From SICV01 sp038045265 (GTDB lineage Archaea; Nanobdellota; Nanobdellia; Pacearchaeales; GW2011-AR1), in assembly GCA_038045265.1 (NCBI GenBank), contig JBBSYL010000011.1, positions 1 to 14,604 of the forward strand: 14,604 nt of DNA. Reading direction: 5' to 3'. The notes under the pieces were generated by a model. That model searched no databases. It had not been told where the DNA came from and worked only from the letters and a program-made list of their open reading frames with translations. The position numbers and the translations under genes were made by a program. This document shows, one piece after another, positions 1-5,243 of this stretch (positions are counted from its first letter, which is position 1; the number at the start of each line of letters is the position of its first letter).

Positions 1-43
1 ATTATACCAACCGTTAAGTTAACAATGTAGTTTTAACGAAAAG

Positions 44-66
44 TTTATAAACTATAGTCTCTATAG
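44..66 (+). promoter_or_regulatory. TATA box and candidate operator of the toxin-antitoxin operon
   Basis: A TTTATAAA box (44-51) ends 24 bases before the antitoxin ATG at 76, the spacing expected for a leaderless archaeal transcript. Directly after it CTATAG occurs at 52-57 and again at 61-66, nine bases apart, and a CATAG follows at 71-75. Each CTATAG is itself a palindrome. Repeats between the TATA box and the transcription start are where a ribbon-helix-helix antitoxin would repress its own operon; that binding is inference. Confidence 0.55.
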
Positions 67-75
67 CCGCCATAG

Positions 76-285
76 ATGGTAACCACAATTCAATTAAGCG
101 AAGAGATGAAAAAGAAAATTGCTAGCTTTGGTTCTAAGGAAGAAACGTACGAGCAGATTTTAGAGAGAATTTATTCTCTTGCTGTCAAGGAACATTTGAG
201 GATGTTCTTAATGTCTGATGAAAATACAATCTCTATTCAAGAGGCCAGAGCGAGACTGGATAAGAAATGGCCAAGGTCCAAATAG
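76..285 (+). CDS. Antitoxin, ribbon-helix-helix-like
   Basis: A 69-residue protein placed as the antitoxin of a type II toxin-antitoxin pair. The N-terminus (VTTIQLSEEMKKKI, residues 2-15) reads as a short beta strand followed by a helix, and residues 20-36 form a second helix; this matches the small archaeal VapB/RHH-like antitoxins that begin with TTIQLS. The C-terminal third is charged and would wrap the toxin. The gene overlaps the downstream toxin gene by 19 bases, typical of co-translated pairs. The ATG at 76 has no Shine-Dalgarno site but lies 24 bases after a TATA box, so the mRNA is probably leaderless. The protein probably represses its own promoter. The exact antitoxin family is uncertain. 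Confidence 0.75.
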   Translation: MVTTIQLSEEMKKKIASFGSKEETYEQILERIYSLAVKEHLRMFLMSDENTISIQEARARLDKKWPRSK

Positions 286-605
286 TTAAATATCTTTTTG
301 AAGAAATTGAAAAAAAATTTAAGGGAGAAGCCCATAAAATTATAGATTTGCTTGAAAGTCTTGAAGAAAGCCCTCATAAAGGAAAGATTGTTGGGCAGGT
401 TGGAGGCATTGTTGTTAAGGAGATTAAATATAACTCCTTTCGATTTTATTTTCTTGTTGATGGATTTAAGATTAAAGTTATGAATGTAGCACAATTAACT
501 GACTTATTAATTAAGTTTGTAAGAATGTCTGATAAAGACAACCAACAAAAGGTTATTGATGAGATAAAAGTTATTTTGAGAAAAGTTGGAGAAGAAGGAT
601 TTTAA
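267..605 (+). CDS. RelE/ParE-superfamily toxin
   Basis: A 112-residue protein with the layout of a RelE/ParE toxin: two N-terminal helices (residues 8-36), then a beta sheet carrying NP-like SPHKGKIVGQVGG (36-47) and the strand EIKYNSFRFYFLV (52-64), which corresponds to the 'elRyg.yRfyf' core strand of the family. RelE members cleave mRNA on the ribosome and ParE members act on gyrase; the sequence does not decide which. The C-terminus is longer than in minimal RelE and ends in a helical segment (88-110). It starts inside the antitoxin gene (19-base overlap) and its TAA overlaps the ATG of the next gene by one base, so three genes form one operon. A ParE-type target would be interesting beside gyrA/gyrB, but the distance of about 5.5 kb makes a functional link speculative. 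Confidence 0.72.
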   Translation: MAKVQIVKYLFEEIEKKFKGEAHKIIDLLESLEESPHKGKIVGQVGGIVVKEIKYNSFRFYFLVDGFKIKVMNVAQLTDLLIKFVRMSDKDNQQKVIDEIKVILRKVGEEGF

Positions 606-823
606 TGATAATTCACGTAAAAGTACATCCGGGAAGCAAGGAAGAAAAGATTGAAAAGATAAAAGAGGGAGAATATGAAGTTTACATTAATGAAAGAGCT
701 GAAAAAGGAAAAGCTAACAAAGCTTTAGTGAAGCTCTTGTCCAGAGAGTTTGGGGTTTCTTTTAACGACATTTATATCAGAAATATGAGGTCTAGGGATA
801 AAATAGTTGAAATTGATCTTTAG
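605..823 (+). CDS. DUF167 / YggU-family protein
   Basis: A 72-residue protein that matches DUF167 (UPF0235, YggU) over its whole length: the opening strand IHVKVHPGSKEEKIEKI (2-18), the strand EYEVYINERAEKGKANKAL (23-41) with the family's 'a..GkANkali..la' core, and the closing SRDKIVEI (63-70). The family is a small alpha/beta fold of unknown biochemical function. Start codon and toxin stop overlap as TAATG, so translation is probably coupled to the toxin gene. Its last third lies antisense to the 3' end of the MFS-like gene on the other strand. A second, more divergent DUF167-like gene lies at 1469, beyond that gene. Confidence 0.85.
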   Translation: MIIHVKVHPGSKEEKIEKIKEGEYEVYINERAEKGKANKALVKLLSREFGVSFNDIYIRNMRSRDKIVEIDL

Positions 824-1381
824 ATTCTTGCTTCCTAGCTCTTTTCTATGAATAAATGCAACTACTGCGCTGAGGAGAGAAAGCACCACCATGGCTATTA
901 ATAATAAATCGAATCCAAATCTATCAACTATTATTCCTCCCGAAAATGCAGCTATTCCTGCGATTATTGCTCCAATGCTTAAGTCTATCCCCCAATCAGA
1001 AGCATAATGCTTTTTAGTCAGATATCTTGTGTAGAGAGAGCTGTATGATGGGGAGCCCATGGCTGCGCCTACCGCAAGTATTATTTGTATTGAATAAAGG
1101 TGGGTTAATGTAGAAGCAAAAATATATGCTGACCAACCGATAGCCCTTATTATAAATCCGCCTATAAGAAAATAATTTGCATATTTTAAATTATTTTCAT
1201 ATCTGCTGAAAATAAAGATAAAAACCCCGGCTGAAAATATAAATACTCCCCAGATTGCCCCCACATGATATACTTTATCAGTTATACCTTGGACAAAAAC
1301 TGCGTATAGCGGGGCGAAAGCGTTCGCTGCAAGTAGAAATATTGAATTGATAATAATAAGTATCTTTATCTGCTTATGCAT
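725..1381 (-). CDS. Half-size MFS-like membrane protein
   Basis: A 218-residue membrane protein with about six hydrophobic helices at residues 5-30, 38-57, 68-88, 96-112, 131-151 and 155-175, followed by a polar tail of about 40 residues. Helix spacing and the stretch GAAMGSPSYSSLYTRY (105-120), plus GGIIVDRFGFDLLL (148-161), resemble one half of a major facilitator superfamily transporter. Full MFS proteins have 12 helices, so this is either a half transporter that must dimerise or a truncated relative. Nothing resembling a second half follows: the next genes belong to the toxin-antitoxin operon. The last 33 codons overlap the DUF167 gene on the opposite strand (725-823). A TTTATAAA box at 1403-1410 ends 21 bases before the ATG, supporting this start and a leaderless mRNA. 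The substrate is unknown. Confidence 0.65.
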   Translation of the reverse strand: MHKQIKILIIINSIFLLAANAFAPLYAVFVQGITDKVYHVGAIWGVFIFSAGVFIFIFSRYENNLKYANYFLIGGFIIRAIGWSAYIFASTLTHLYSIQIILAVGAAMGSPSYSSLYTRYLTKKHYASDWGIDLSIGAIIAGIAAFSGGIIVDRFGFDLLLIAMVVLSLLSAVVAFIHRKELGSKNLKINFNYFIPRPHISDINVVKRNPKLSGQELH

Positions 1382-1402
1382 ACTAGATATTATATTGGGT
1401 TG

Positions 1403-1447
1403 TTTATAAACTTTTCAAATAAAATGAAGTGAAATTAAGTTTAAATA
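1403..1447. promoter_or_regulatory. Divergent TATA boxes for the MFS-like gene and the 1469 gene
   Basis: The 87-base space between the two divergent genes holds TTTATAAA at 1403-1410, read on the minus strand and 21 bases from the minus ATG at 1381, and TTTAAATA at 1440-1447, 21 bases from the plus ATG at 1469. Both distances fit leaderless archaeal transcripts. Confidence 0.6.
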
Positions 1448-1468
1448 CAGGCAATTAGTTGACTTTTA

Positions 1469-1684
1469 ATGAAAGTGGTGATTAAAGTAAAATTTAAAGC
1501 TTCTAGAGAAAAATTTGAGAATTTTGGAGGCGAGAGGTATCTAGCATATGTACCCTTTGAAGATGGACAAGATTCTGCAAATGCTCTTATGGAATTGCTC
1601 TCAAGGCATCTTGGGGTTGTGCAGACTAAAATAGAATTTATAGATAAAGATATTAATAAGAATTGGGTTTTTGTTGTTAATTAA
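1469..1684 (+). CDS. DUF167-like protein, divergent paralogue
   Basis: A 71-residue protein that follows the DUF167 pattern more loosely than the gene at 605: an opening strand VVIKVKFKASREKFENFGG (3-21), then RYLAYVPFEDGQDSANALMELLSRHLGV (23-50), where the family core 'P.e.GkAN.alielLakhfgv' is recognisable, and a closing strand (61-71). The glycine-lysine of the core is replaced by GQDS, so any function that depends on the basic residue may differ. The TATA box at 1440-1447 gives a probable leaderless start. It is followed after 28 bases by the metallopeptidase gene, which has its own Shine-Dalgarno site, so the two are probably one operon. Confidence 0.65.
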   Translation: MKVVIKVKFKASREKFENFGGERYLAYVPFEDGQDSANALMELLSRHLGVVQTKIEFIDKDINKNWVFVVN

Positions 1685-1712
1685 TAATTAATTGATAAAG
1701 GAAGGAAAAGAG

Positions 1713-2102
1713 ATGAGATATGAATATGCACAGGACTTGCAAGAGAGAATGGAAGAGGTAGTTAAAATTCTTGGGATGGATCATATAGATGTAGCAAGAG
1801 TTAAGTGTTTCAGAAGTTTTGGAAGTAGCACTAAAAGAACAATTGCTCGGTGCCATACAATTGGGAAACTTATGCAAAAAGCAATGGATGTGAAAGCTTG
1901 GTATGCGATAGAGTTTTTAGAAAAATTTGAAAGAATGAAGAAAGAAGACCAAGACAAAGTCATAATTCATGAACTTATGCATATTCCAAAGACATTCGGA
2001 GGAGGATTTAGGCAACATGACTTTGTCTGTGATAGGAATGTAGAAATAATGCATGAAAAGTTTGCTAATTTAAAGGGAGAAAAAAGATTTAGGTGGTTTT
2101 GA
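1713..2102 (+). CDS. Small putative zinc metallopeptidase (COG4900-like)
   Basis: A 129-residue protein with a clear zincin motif HELMH at residues 86-90, preceded by the hydrophobic helix DKVIIHELMHI and followed by GGGFRQHDF with His102 as likely third zinc ligand. Glu87 would be the catalytic base. The family I recognise is the small archaeal predicted metallopeptidases (COG4900, related to putative phage metallopeptidases); no substrate is known. There is no signal peptide or membrane segment, so it should act in the cytoplasm. I chose the ATG at 1713 rather than the in-frame TTG at 1692 because a good Shine-Dalgarno stretch (AAGGAAGG, about 1698-1705) sits just before it. The N-terminal 60 residues contain Cys32 and Cys47, with no obvious role. 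Confidence 0.75.
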   Translation: MRYEYAQDLQERMEEVVKILGMDHIDVARVKCFRSFGSSTKRTIARCHTIGKLMQKAMDVKAWYAIEFLEKFERMKKEDQDKVIIHELMHIPKTFGGGFRQHDFVCDRNVEIMHEKFANLKGEKRFRWF

Positions 2103-2140
2103 ATCGGTAAATAGTTAAACTGCTTTTTTTAAGGTTTTTT

Positions 2141-2536
2141 ATGAATTATAGTTTTGAGGTTGTTGAAGAGGCAATAAGGGCTTCTTGGTCTCGAGAAACA
2201 TGCAATCCTCTTTTACAGGCATGTTGGGGTGAGAGATGTAAGGCACAGGGACAGTGTTTAGTGACTGCAATAGTTATTCAAAATCATCTTGAAGGAGATA
2301 TTCTTTTTTGTAGGCGCCTTGGACATTATTGGAATAATTTACCAGATGGAAGAGAAGTTGATTTGACTAGAGAACAATTTCATTCTAGAAGAACGAAGGA
2401 AAGAATGAAGGGTGTAAAGGTTGCTAGAGGATCTTTACTTTTTGGTGTTGAAGCGACGCAATGCAAAATTGGGGAAAGAATGAACATATTACAAAGTAAA
2501 GTACAATTATATTTGCAAGAACATTATGAGGATTAA
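2141..2536 (+). CDS. YunG-like protein
   Basis: A 131-residue protein that I recognise as related to the YunG family of bacterial and archaeal proteins of unknown function. The family hallmarks are present in order: a tryptophan-containing N-terminal helix (AIRASWSRETC, 11-21), the GQC..TA core (residues 37-43, Cys39), the HYWNNLPDGREVDLTREQF block (62-80). A conserved Cys39, His62 and Asp74 in this order resembles the triad of papain-like or transglutaminase-like cysteine enzymes, so an enzymatic role is conceivable; this is inference, not established for the family. It also has Cys21, Cys28, Cys33 and Cys57. A weak TATA-like TAGTTAAAC (2112-2120) lies 20 bases before the ATG. There is no signal peptide. 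Confidence 0.72.
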   Translation: MNYSFEVVEEAIRASWSRETCNPLLQACWGERCKAQGQCLVTAIVIQNHLEGDILFCRRLGHYWNNLPDGREVDLTREQFHSRRTKERMKGVKVARGSLLFGVEATQCKIGERMNILQSKVQLYLQEHYED

Positions 2537-2569
2537 TAAGGTTTAAATTAACTAATACTTTGTTTCTTT

Positions 2570-2911
2570 ATGCTCGTTAGATTTAAGACAAAGGGGATTG
2601 AAATTTCTGCAAGGAAAGTTAAATGGTGGGAAAAGGGGCTTGGTTTAATGTTCAGGACGAGAAAGACAGAGAATCTATTATTTGAGTTTCCGCGATATGG
2701 ATTCTGGCCAATGCATTCTATTTTTGTGTTTTTTAATTTTCTAATGGTTTGGCTTGATAGCAAAAATAATATTGTAGATGTTAGAATGGTTAGACCTTTT
2801 ACTTCGGTGATTGTGCCTAAAAAGAGTTTCAAAAAAATAGTTGAATTGCCTTTCAATAAGAGAAATAAGGGAGTTATTGATTTACTCGTCGGTAAGCAAA
2901 AGTTTAAATAG
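2570..2911 (+). CDS. DUF192 family protein
   Basis: A 113-residue protein matching DUF192 (PF02643): GLGLMFRTRKTENLLFEF (23-40) corresponds to the family's 'GLM.r..l....llF.f', the next block GFWPMHSIFVFFNFLMVWLD (44-63) corresponds to '..fwM.nt..pldilfld', and the end (80-111) to the '..P......viElpaG.....i..Gd' block. Function is unknown; many members are secreted, but this one has no signal peptide. TTTAAATT at 2542-2549 ends 20 bases before the ATG, fitting a leaderless mRNA. The stop codon lies inside the TTTAAATA element that could drive the next small gene. It is one of several short, separately promoted genes between 2100 and 3100. Confidence 0.8.
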   Translation: MLVRFKTKGIEISARKVKWWEKGLGLMFRTRKTENLLFEFPRYGFWPMHSIFVFFNFLMVWLDSKNNIVDVRMVRPFTSVIVPKKSFKKIVELPFNKRNKGVIDLLVGKQKFK

Positions 2912-2972
2912 AATGGAGATTGAACTTAATTATCAAACGCTTGTTTGCATAAAGAGGAAAAGGAGGTAAACA

Positions 2973-3098
2973 ATGGGAACAGTAATAATCAAGAACGTTG
3001 TCAAAAGAAAGCCAGGACATTTGTACTATATTGATGGTAAAGGAAATGTATGTGAGGCTAAAATGGCTCGTGGCGGCAGAAAGAAAAAGAGAAGATAA
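2973..3098 (+). CDS. 41-residue basic protein, conserved-type small archaeal protein
   Basis: A 41-codon gene preceded by a very strong Shine-Dalgarno site (AAAGGAGGT, 2958-2966) seven bases before the ATG. The protein opens with a short hydrophobic strand (TVIIKNVVKRKPG, 3-15), continues LYYIDGKGNVCEAKMA (17-32) and ends in a strongly basic GGRKKKRR tail. The 'KRKPG.LYYiDg.GnvCEakm' block resembles a recurring small hypothetical protein of DPANN and other archaea that I have seen without a function. The basic tail suggests RNA or ribosome binding; this is inference. TTTAAATA at 2903-2910 could place the transcript start near 2930, giving a leader of about 40 bases. T-rich DNA after the stop probably ends the transcript. 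Confidence 0.75.
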   Translation: MGTVIIKNVVKRKPGHLYYIDGKGNVCEAKMARGGRKKKRR

Positions 3099-3100
3099 AT

Positions 3101-3141
3101 TCTCTTGATTTTATTTTTATTTTTTAAAAATTATTTTTTTT
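3101..3141 (+). terminator. T-tract transcription terminator
   Basis: Directly after the stop codon of the 41-residue gene the plus strand carries a series of T runs (TTTTATTTTTATTTTTT and then ATTATTTTTTTT, to about 3141) without an evident stable hairpin. Oligo-T tracts of this kind terminate archaeal RNA polymerase. Confidence 0.6.
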
Positions 3142-3168
3142 GGATTGGTGATGATGGGTTTTGATATC

Positions 3169-3177
3169 TTTATAAAT
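3169..3177 (+). promoter_or_regulatory. TATA box of kae1
   Basis: TTTATAAAT ends 20 bases before the ATG at 3198. Transcription would begin at about 3198, which makes the upstream in-frame ATG at 3183 lie outside the transcript and fixes the shorter start. Confidence 0.6.
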
Positions 3178-3197
3178 TATACATGCTGATTTATTGT

Positions 3198-4175
3198 ATG
3201 ATAATTGGCATTGAATGCACGGCACATACATTTGGAGTTGGAATTGTGCATAAAGGAAAGGTACTTGCTAACGTAAGAGATATGTTTATGACGGAGCAGG
3301 GAGGCATTATACCAATTAAGGCTGCAGAGCATCATAAGCTTGTTGCAGAGGAATTATGGAATAAAGCATTGGAAGAAGCAAAAATAGAAGAGAAAGATGT
3401 GGAATATATAGCACTCGCGAATGCCCCTGGACTTGCGCCTTGCTTGCTGGAAGGCATGAGATTTGCTAAACATAAAGCTGAAAAATTAGGATTAAAAATT
3501 ATTCCTATAAATCATTGTATTGCACATCTTGAAATTGGCCAGTCATTTGGAGCGAAGGATGCCGTCCTACTTTATGCAAGCGGAGCAAACACGCAAATAA
3601 TTGCGTATGAATCTGGAAAGTATAGAGTTTTTGGAGAGACTCTTGATATAGGTGTTGGAAATTTTCTTGATAAAGTTGCAAGACATGCAGGATTAGGTTT
3701 TCCCGGCGGACCAAAATTAGAGAAAATAGCAATTGGAGGAAAATATATTGAGATGCCTTATTCAATAAAAGGAATGGATGTTTCTTTTTCTGGATTAGCG
3801 ACAAAGGCACAGCAGTTAATTGATAAAAAAGAAAAACTGAAGGATGTTTCTTTTTCATTGCAGGAAACTGCTTTTGCAATGCTTGTCGAAGCAACAGAAA
3901 GAGCATTAGCGCATACGGGAAAAAAGGAATTAGTTCTCGGAGGAGGAGTTGCGTGCAATTCTCGTCTGCAAGAAATGTGTAAGATAATGTGCAAAGAAAG
4001 AAAGTGTAAATATTATTGTCCTGAAAAACAATTTCTGGTTGATAATGGGGCTATGATTGCGTATACTGGAGAAGTAATGCTGAAAGGTGTAGGAAAGAAA
4101 GTTTTACTTGATGCGAATAAAATTGATATTAAACCTAGAGAAAGGACTGATGACATTGAAGTTATTTGGAGATAA
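3198..4175 (+). CDS. kae1: Kae1, tRNA N6-threonylcarbamoyladenosine synthase subunit of KEOPS
   Basis: A 325-residue Kae1/TsaD-family protein, the catalytic subunit of KEOPS that transfers threonylcarbamoyl from TC-AMP to A37 of tRNAs reading ANN codons. Visible ASKHA features: the opening MIIGIECTAHTFGVGI, the metal-binding HCIAH (106-110), the nucleotide-site YASGANTQI, a PGGPKLEKIA block, VSFSGL, GGGVACNSRLQEM and VDNGAMIAYTG with the conserved Asp, and the family ending PRERTDDIEVIWR. Length is that of stand-alone archaeal Kae1; there is no fused Bud32 kinase and no bud32 gene nearby. The start at 3198 is preferred over 3183 because the TATA box places the transcript start there, giving a leaderless mRNA. 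Pcc1, Cgi121 and Bud32 are not in the window. Confidence 0.95.
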   Translation: MIIGIECTAHTFGVGIVHKGKVLANVRDMFMTEQGGIIPIKAAEHHKLVAEELWNKALEEAKIEEKDVEYIALANAPGLAPCLLEGMRFAKHKAEKLGLKIIPINHCIAHLEIGQSFGAKDAVLLYASGANTQIIAYESGKYRVFGETLDIGVGNFLDKVARHAGLGFPGGPKLEKIAIGGKYIEMPYSIKGMDVSFSGLATKAQQLIDKKEKLKDVSFSLQETAFAMLVEATERALAHTGKKELVLGGGVACNSRLQEMCKIMCKERKCKYYCPEKQFLVDNGAMIAYTGEVMLKGVGKKVLLDANKIDIKPRERTDDIEVIWR

Positions 4176-4209
4176 ATTGAAAAATGGTTTGAAAAAAGTT
4201 CAAGAAAGA

Positions 4210-4217
4210 TTTATAAA
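4210..4217 (+). promoter_or_regulatory. TATA box of the ribosomal protein cluster
   Basis: TTTATAAA lies 55 bases before the L7Ae start. A transcript starting near 4240 would have a leader of about 35 bases carrying the GGAGGT site at 4262-4267. Confidence 0.5.
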
Positions 4218-4272
4218 CCCTCTTTTCAATTTCATTTTAGCTGATGAAGCAAATTAAATGCGGAGGTCTAAC

Positions 4273-4575
4273 ATGGACTTCTATTCAATAATTGAAAAAG
4301 CAAAGAAAACAGGAAAAATAGATAAGGGAATTAATGAAGTTACTAAGGCAGTGGAACTTGGAACTGCAAAGCTAGTTGTTTACGCTTCTGATGTTGATCC
4401 TAAGGAAATTGTTGCACATTTACCTTTGATATGTAAGGAAAAAGGTATTCCATGCGAAGCTGTTGATTCTAAACAAAAACTTGGAATAGCTGTTGGAATC
4501 CCTGTCAAGGCATCTGCTGTTGCAGTAATTGACGCTGGTGATGCCAAAGCAGAAATTTCTAAGCTTAAGGCTTAA
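4273..4575 (+). CDS. rpl7ae: Ribosomal protein L7Ae / kink-turn RNA-binding protein
   Basis: A 100-residue L7Ae protein. It binds kink-turns in 23S rRNA, box C/D and H/ACA guide RNAs and archaeal RNase P. The RNA-contacting block GKIDKGINEVTKAVELG (14-30) is intact, followed by AKLVVYASDVDPKEIVAHLP (32-51) and the GIPV.ASAVAVIDAG end. The protein is shorter than the usual length of about 120 because it lacks most of the first strand that precedes the helix in other archaeal L7Ae. I use the ATG at 4273: GGAGGT (4262-4267) lies five bases before it, and this same site falls inside the five extra codons of the in-frame ATG at 4258. It is first of an L7Ae-S28e-L24e cluster, a conserved archaeal order. 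Confidence 0.92.
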   Translation: MDFYSIIEKAKKTGKIDKGINEVTKAVELGTAKLVVYASDVDPKEIVAHLPLICKEKGIPCEAVDSKQKLGIAVGIPVKASAVAVIDAGDAKAEISKLKA

Positions 4576-4577
4576 TT

Positions 4578-4880
4578 ATGGCAAGAGAACAAAAAACTAA
4601 CGAACATGGATCTGGACAAAAGGAAGAGAAGAGGAGTAGATTCAGTAGTGAAGGTCCAGTTAATGGTGTTGTTGAACAGATTGTAGGAAGAACAGGAGCC
4701 AGAGGAGAAGTTACACAGGCAAAGGTTAAAATTCTTTCAGGAAGTAATGAGGGTAGAAGTTTGAGGAGAAATATTAAAGGCACAGTTAGAATAGGAGACT
4801 TGCTTACATTAAGAGAGACAGAAATTGAGGCAAGAAGAATAAGGGGAAGCTTCAAGAGAGGAGGTAAGAGTACTAAATAA
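4578..4880 (+). CDS. rps28e: Small ribosomal subunit protein S28e
   Basis: A 100-residue protein whose residues 29-89 are S28e: NGVVEQIVGRTGARGEVTQA, then NIKGTVRIGDLLTLRETEIEARRIR. S28e has an OB-like fold and sits at the mRNA exit side of the small subunit. The protein is longer than the usual archaeal S28e of about 70 residues: it has a charged N-terminal extension (2-27, rich in Lys, Glu and Ser) and a short basic C-terminal tail (90-100). The gene begins two bases after the L7Ae stop and L24e follows after one base, so all three are co-transcribed and probably translationally coupled. Confidence 0.92.
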   Translation: MAREQKTNEHGSGQKEEKRSRFSSEGPVNGVVEQIVGRTGARGEVTQAKVKILSGSNEGRSLRRNIKGTVRIGDLLTLRETEIEARRIRGSFKRGGKSTK

Positions 4881-4881
4881 A

Positions 4882-5151
4882 ATGGTAAAGTGTGTATTTT
4901 GTGGAAAAGAAGAAAGCATTCATAAGGGAATTCATCTGATGAAAAATGACGGTAGTATTTCTTATTTCTGCTCAAGTAAGTGCAGTAAGAATTCTTTGAA
5001 ACTTGGAAGAGATAAAAGAAAGTTGAAGTGGACAGAAAGTTTCCATGTAAGCAGAGCCAAGATAGCTGAAAGAAAAGCCTCTGAGGAAAACAGACAGAAT
5101 GCTGAAGCTCATAAAAAATCTGGTGAGAAGAAAGAGAAATTGAATAAATAA
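4882..5151 (+). CDS. rpl24e: Large ribosomal subunit protein L24e
   Basis: An 89-residue protein with the L24e zinc ribbon in residues 4-50: CVFCGKEE (Cys4, Cys7), IHLMKNDGSISYFCSSKCSKN (Cys30, Cys34) and the signature LGRDKRKLKW (41-50). The four cysteines are intact, so zinc binding is expected. Beyond the core there is a lysine- and glutamate-rich helical tail of about 35 residues (55-89), longer than in many archaeal L24e proteins. It starts one base after the S28e stop. It is the last gene of the cluster; the convergent hydrolase gene begins its 3' end 11 bases downstream if its full-length frame is counted. Confidence 0.93.
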   Translation: MVKCVFCGKEESIHKGIHLMKNDGSISYFCSSKCSKNSLKLGRDKRKLKWTESFHVSRAKIAERKASEENRQNAEAHKKSGEKKEKLNK

Positions 5152-5162
5152 GTAATATGGAA

Positions 5163-5243
5163 TTACGCTTCTGTTGCGGGTTGAGCATTTCTATTTGCTA
5201 AAAAGTTACAAAATATATCTGCGAATTTTCTCTCTAGGCCTTT
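5163..5243 (-). pseudogene. Detached C-terminal part of the alpha/beta hydrolase frame
   Basis: Reading on past the hydrolase TAA (5244-5246) in the same frame gives 26 more sense codons before the next TAA at 5163-5165. They begin KGLERKFADIFCNFLANRN and end QPATEA. This is a typical amphipathic last helix of an alpha/beta hydrolase, and its end lies 11 bases from the convergent L24e stop, matching the tight convergent spacing elsewhere in the window. It therefore looks like the original C-terminus separated by one nonsense codon. Confidence 0.6.

Noticed and set aside
2913..2969. An 18-codon ORF ending in the ribosome site of the 41-residue gene.
   Set aside because: Its start lies upstream of the predicted transcript start; its end in AGGAGG is explained by the Shine-Dalgarno sequence.
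3505..3994. Two long minus-strand open frames opposite kae1.
   Set aside because: They are reverse-frame shadows of kae1 with low-complexity, Leu- and Phe-rich translations.
4244..4291. A 15-codon ORF overlapping the L7Ae start in another frame.
   Set aside because: No ribosome site and no conservation argument; probably chance.
4565..5188. A 207-codon minus-strand frame opposite S28e and L24e.
   Set aside because: It is the complement of purine-rich ribosomal protein genes; the Leu/Ser/Phe-rich translation has no protein features.
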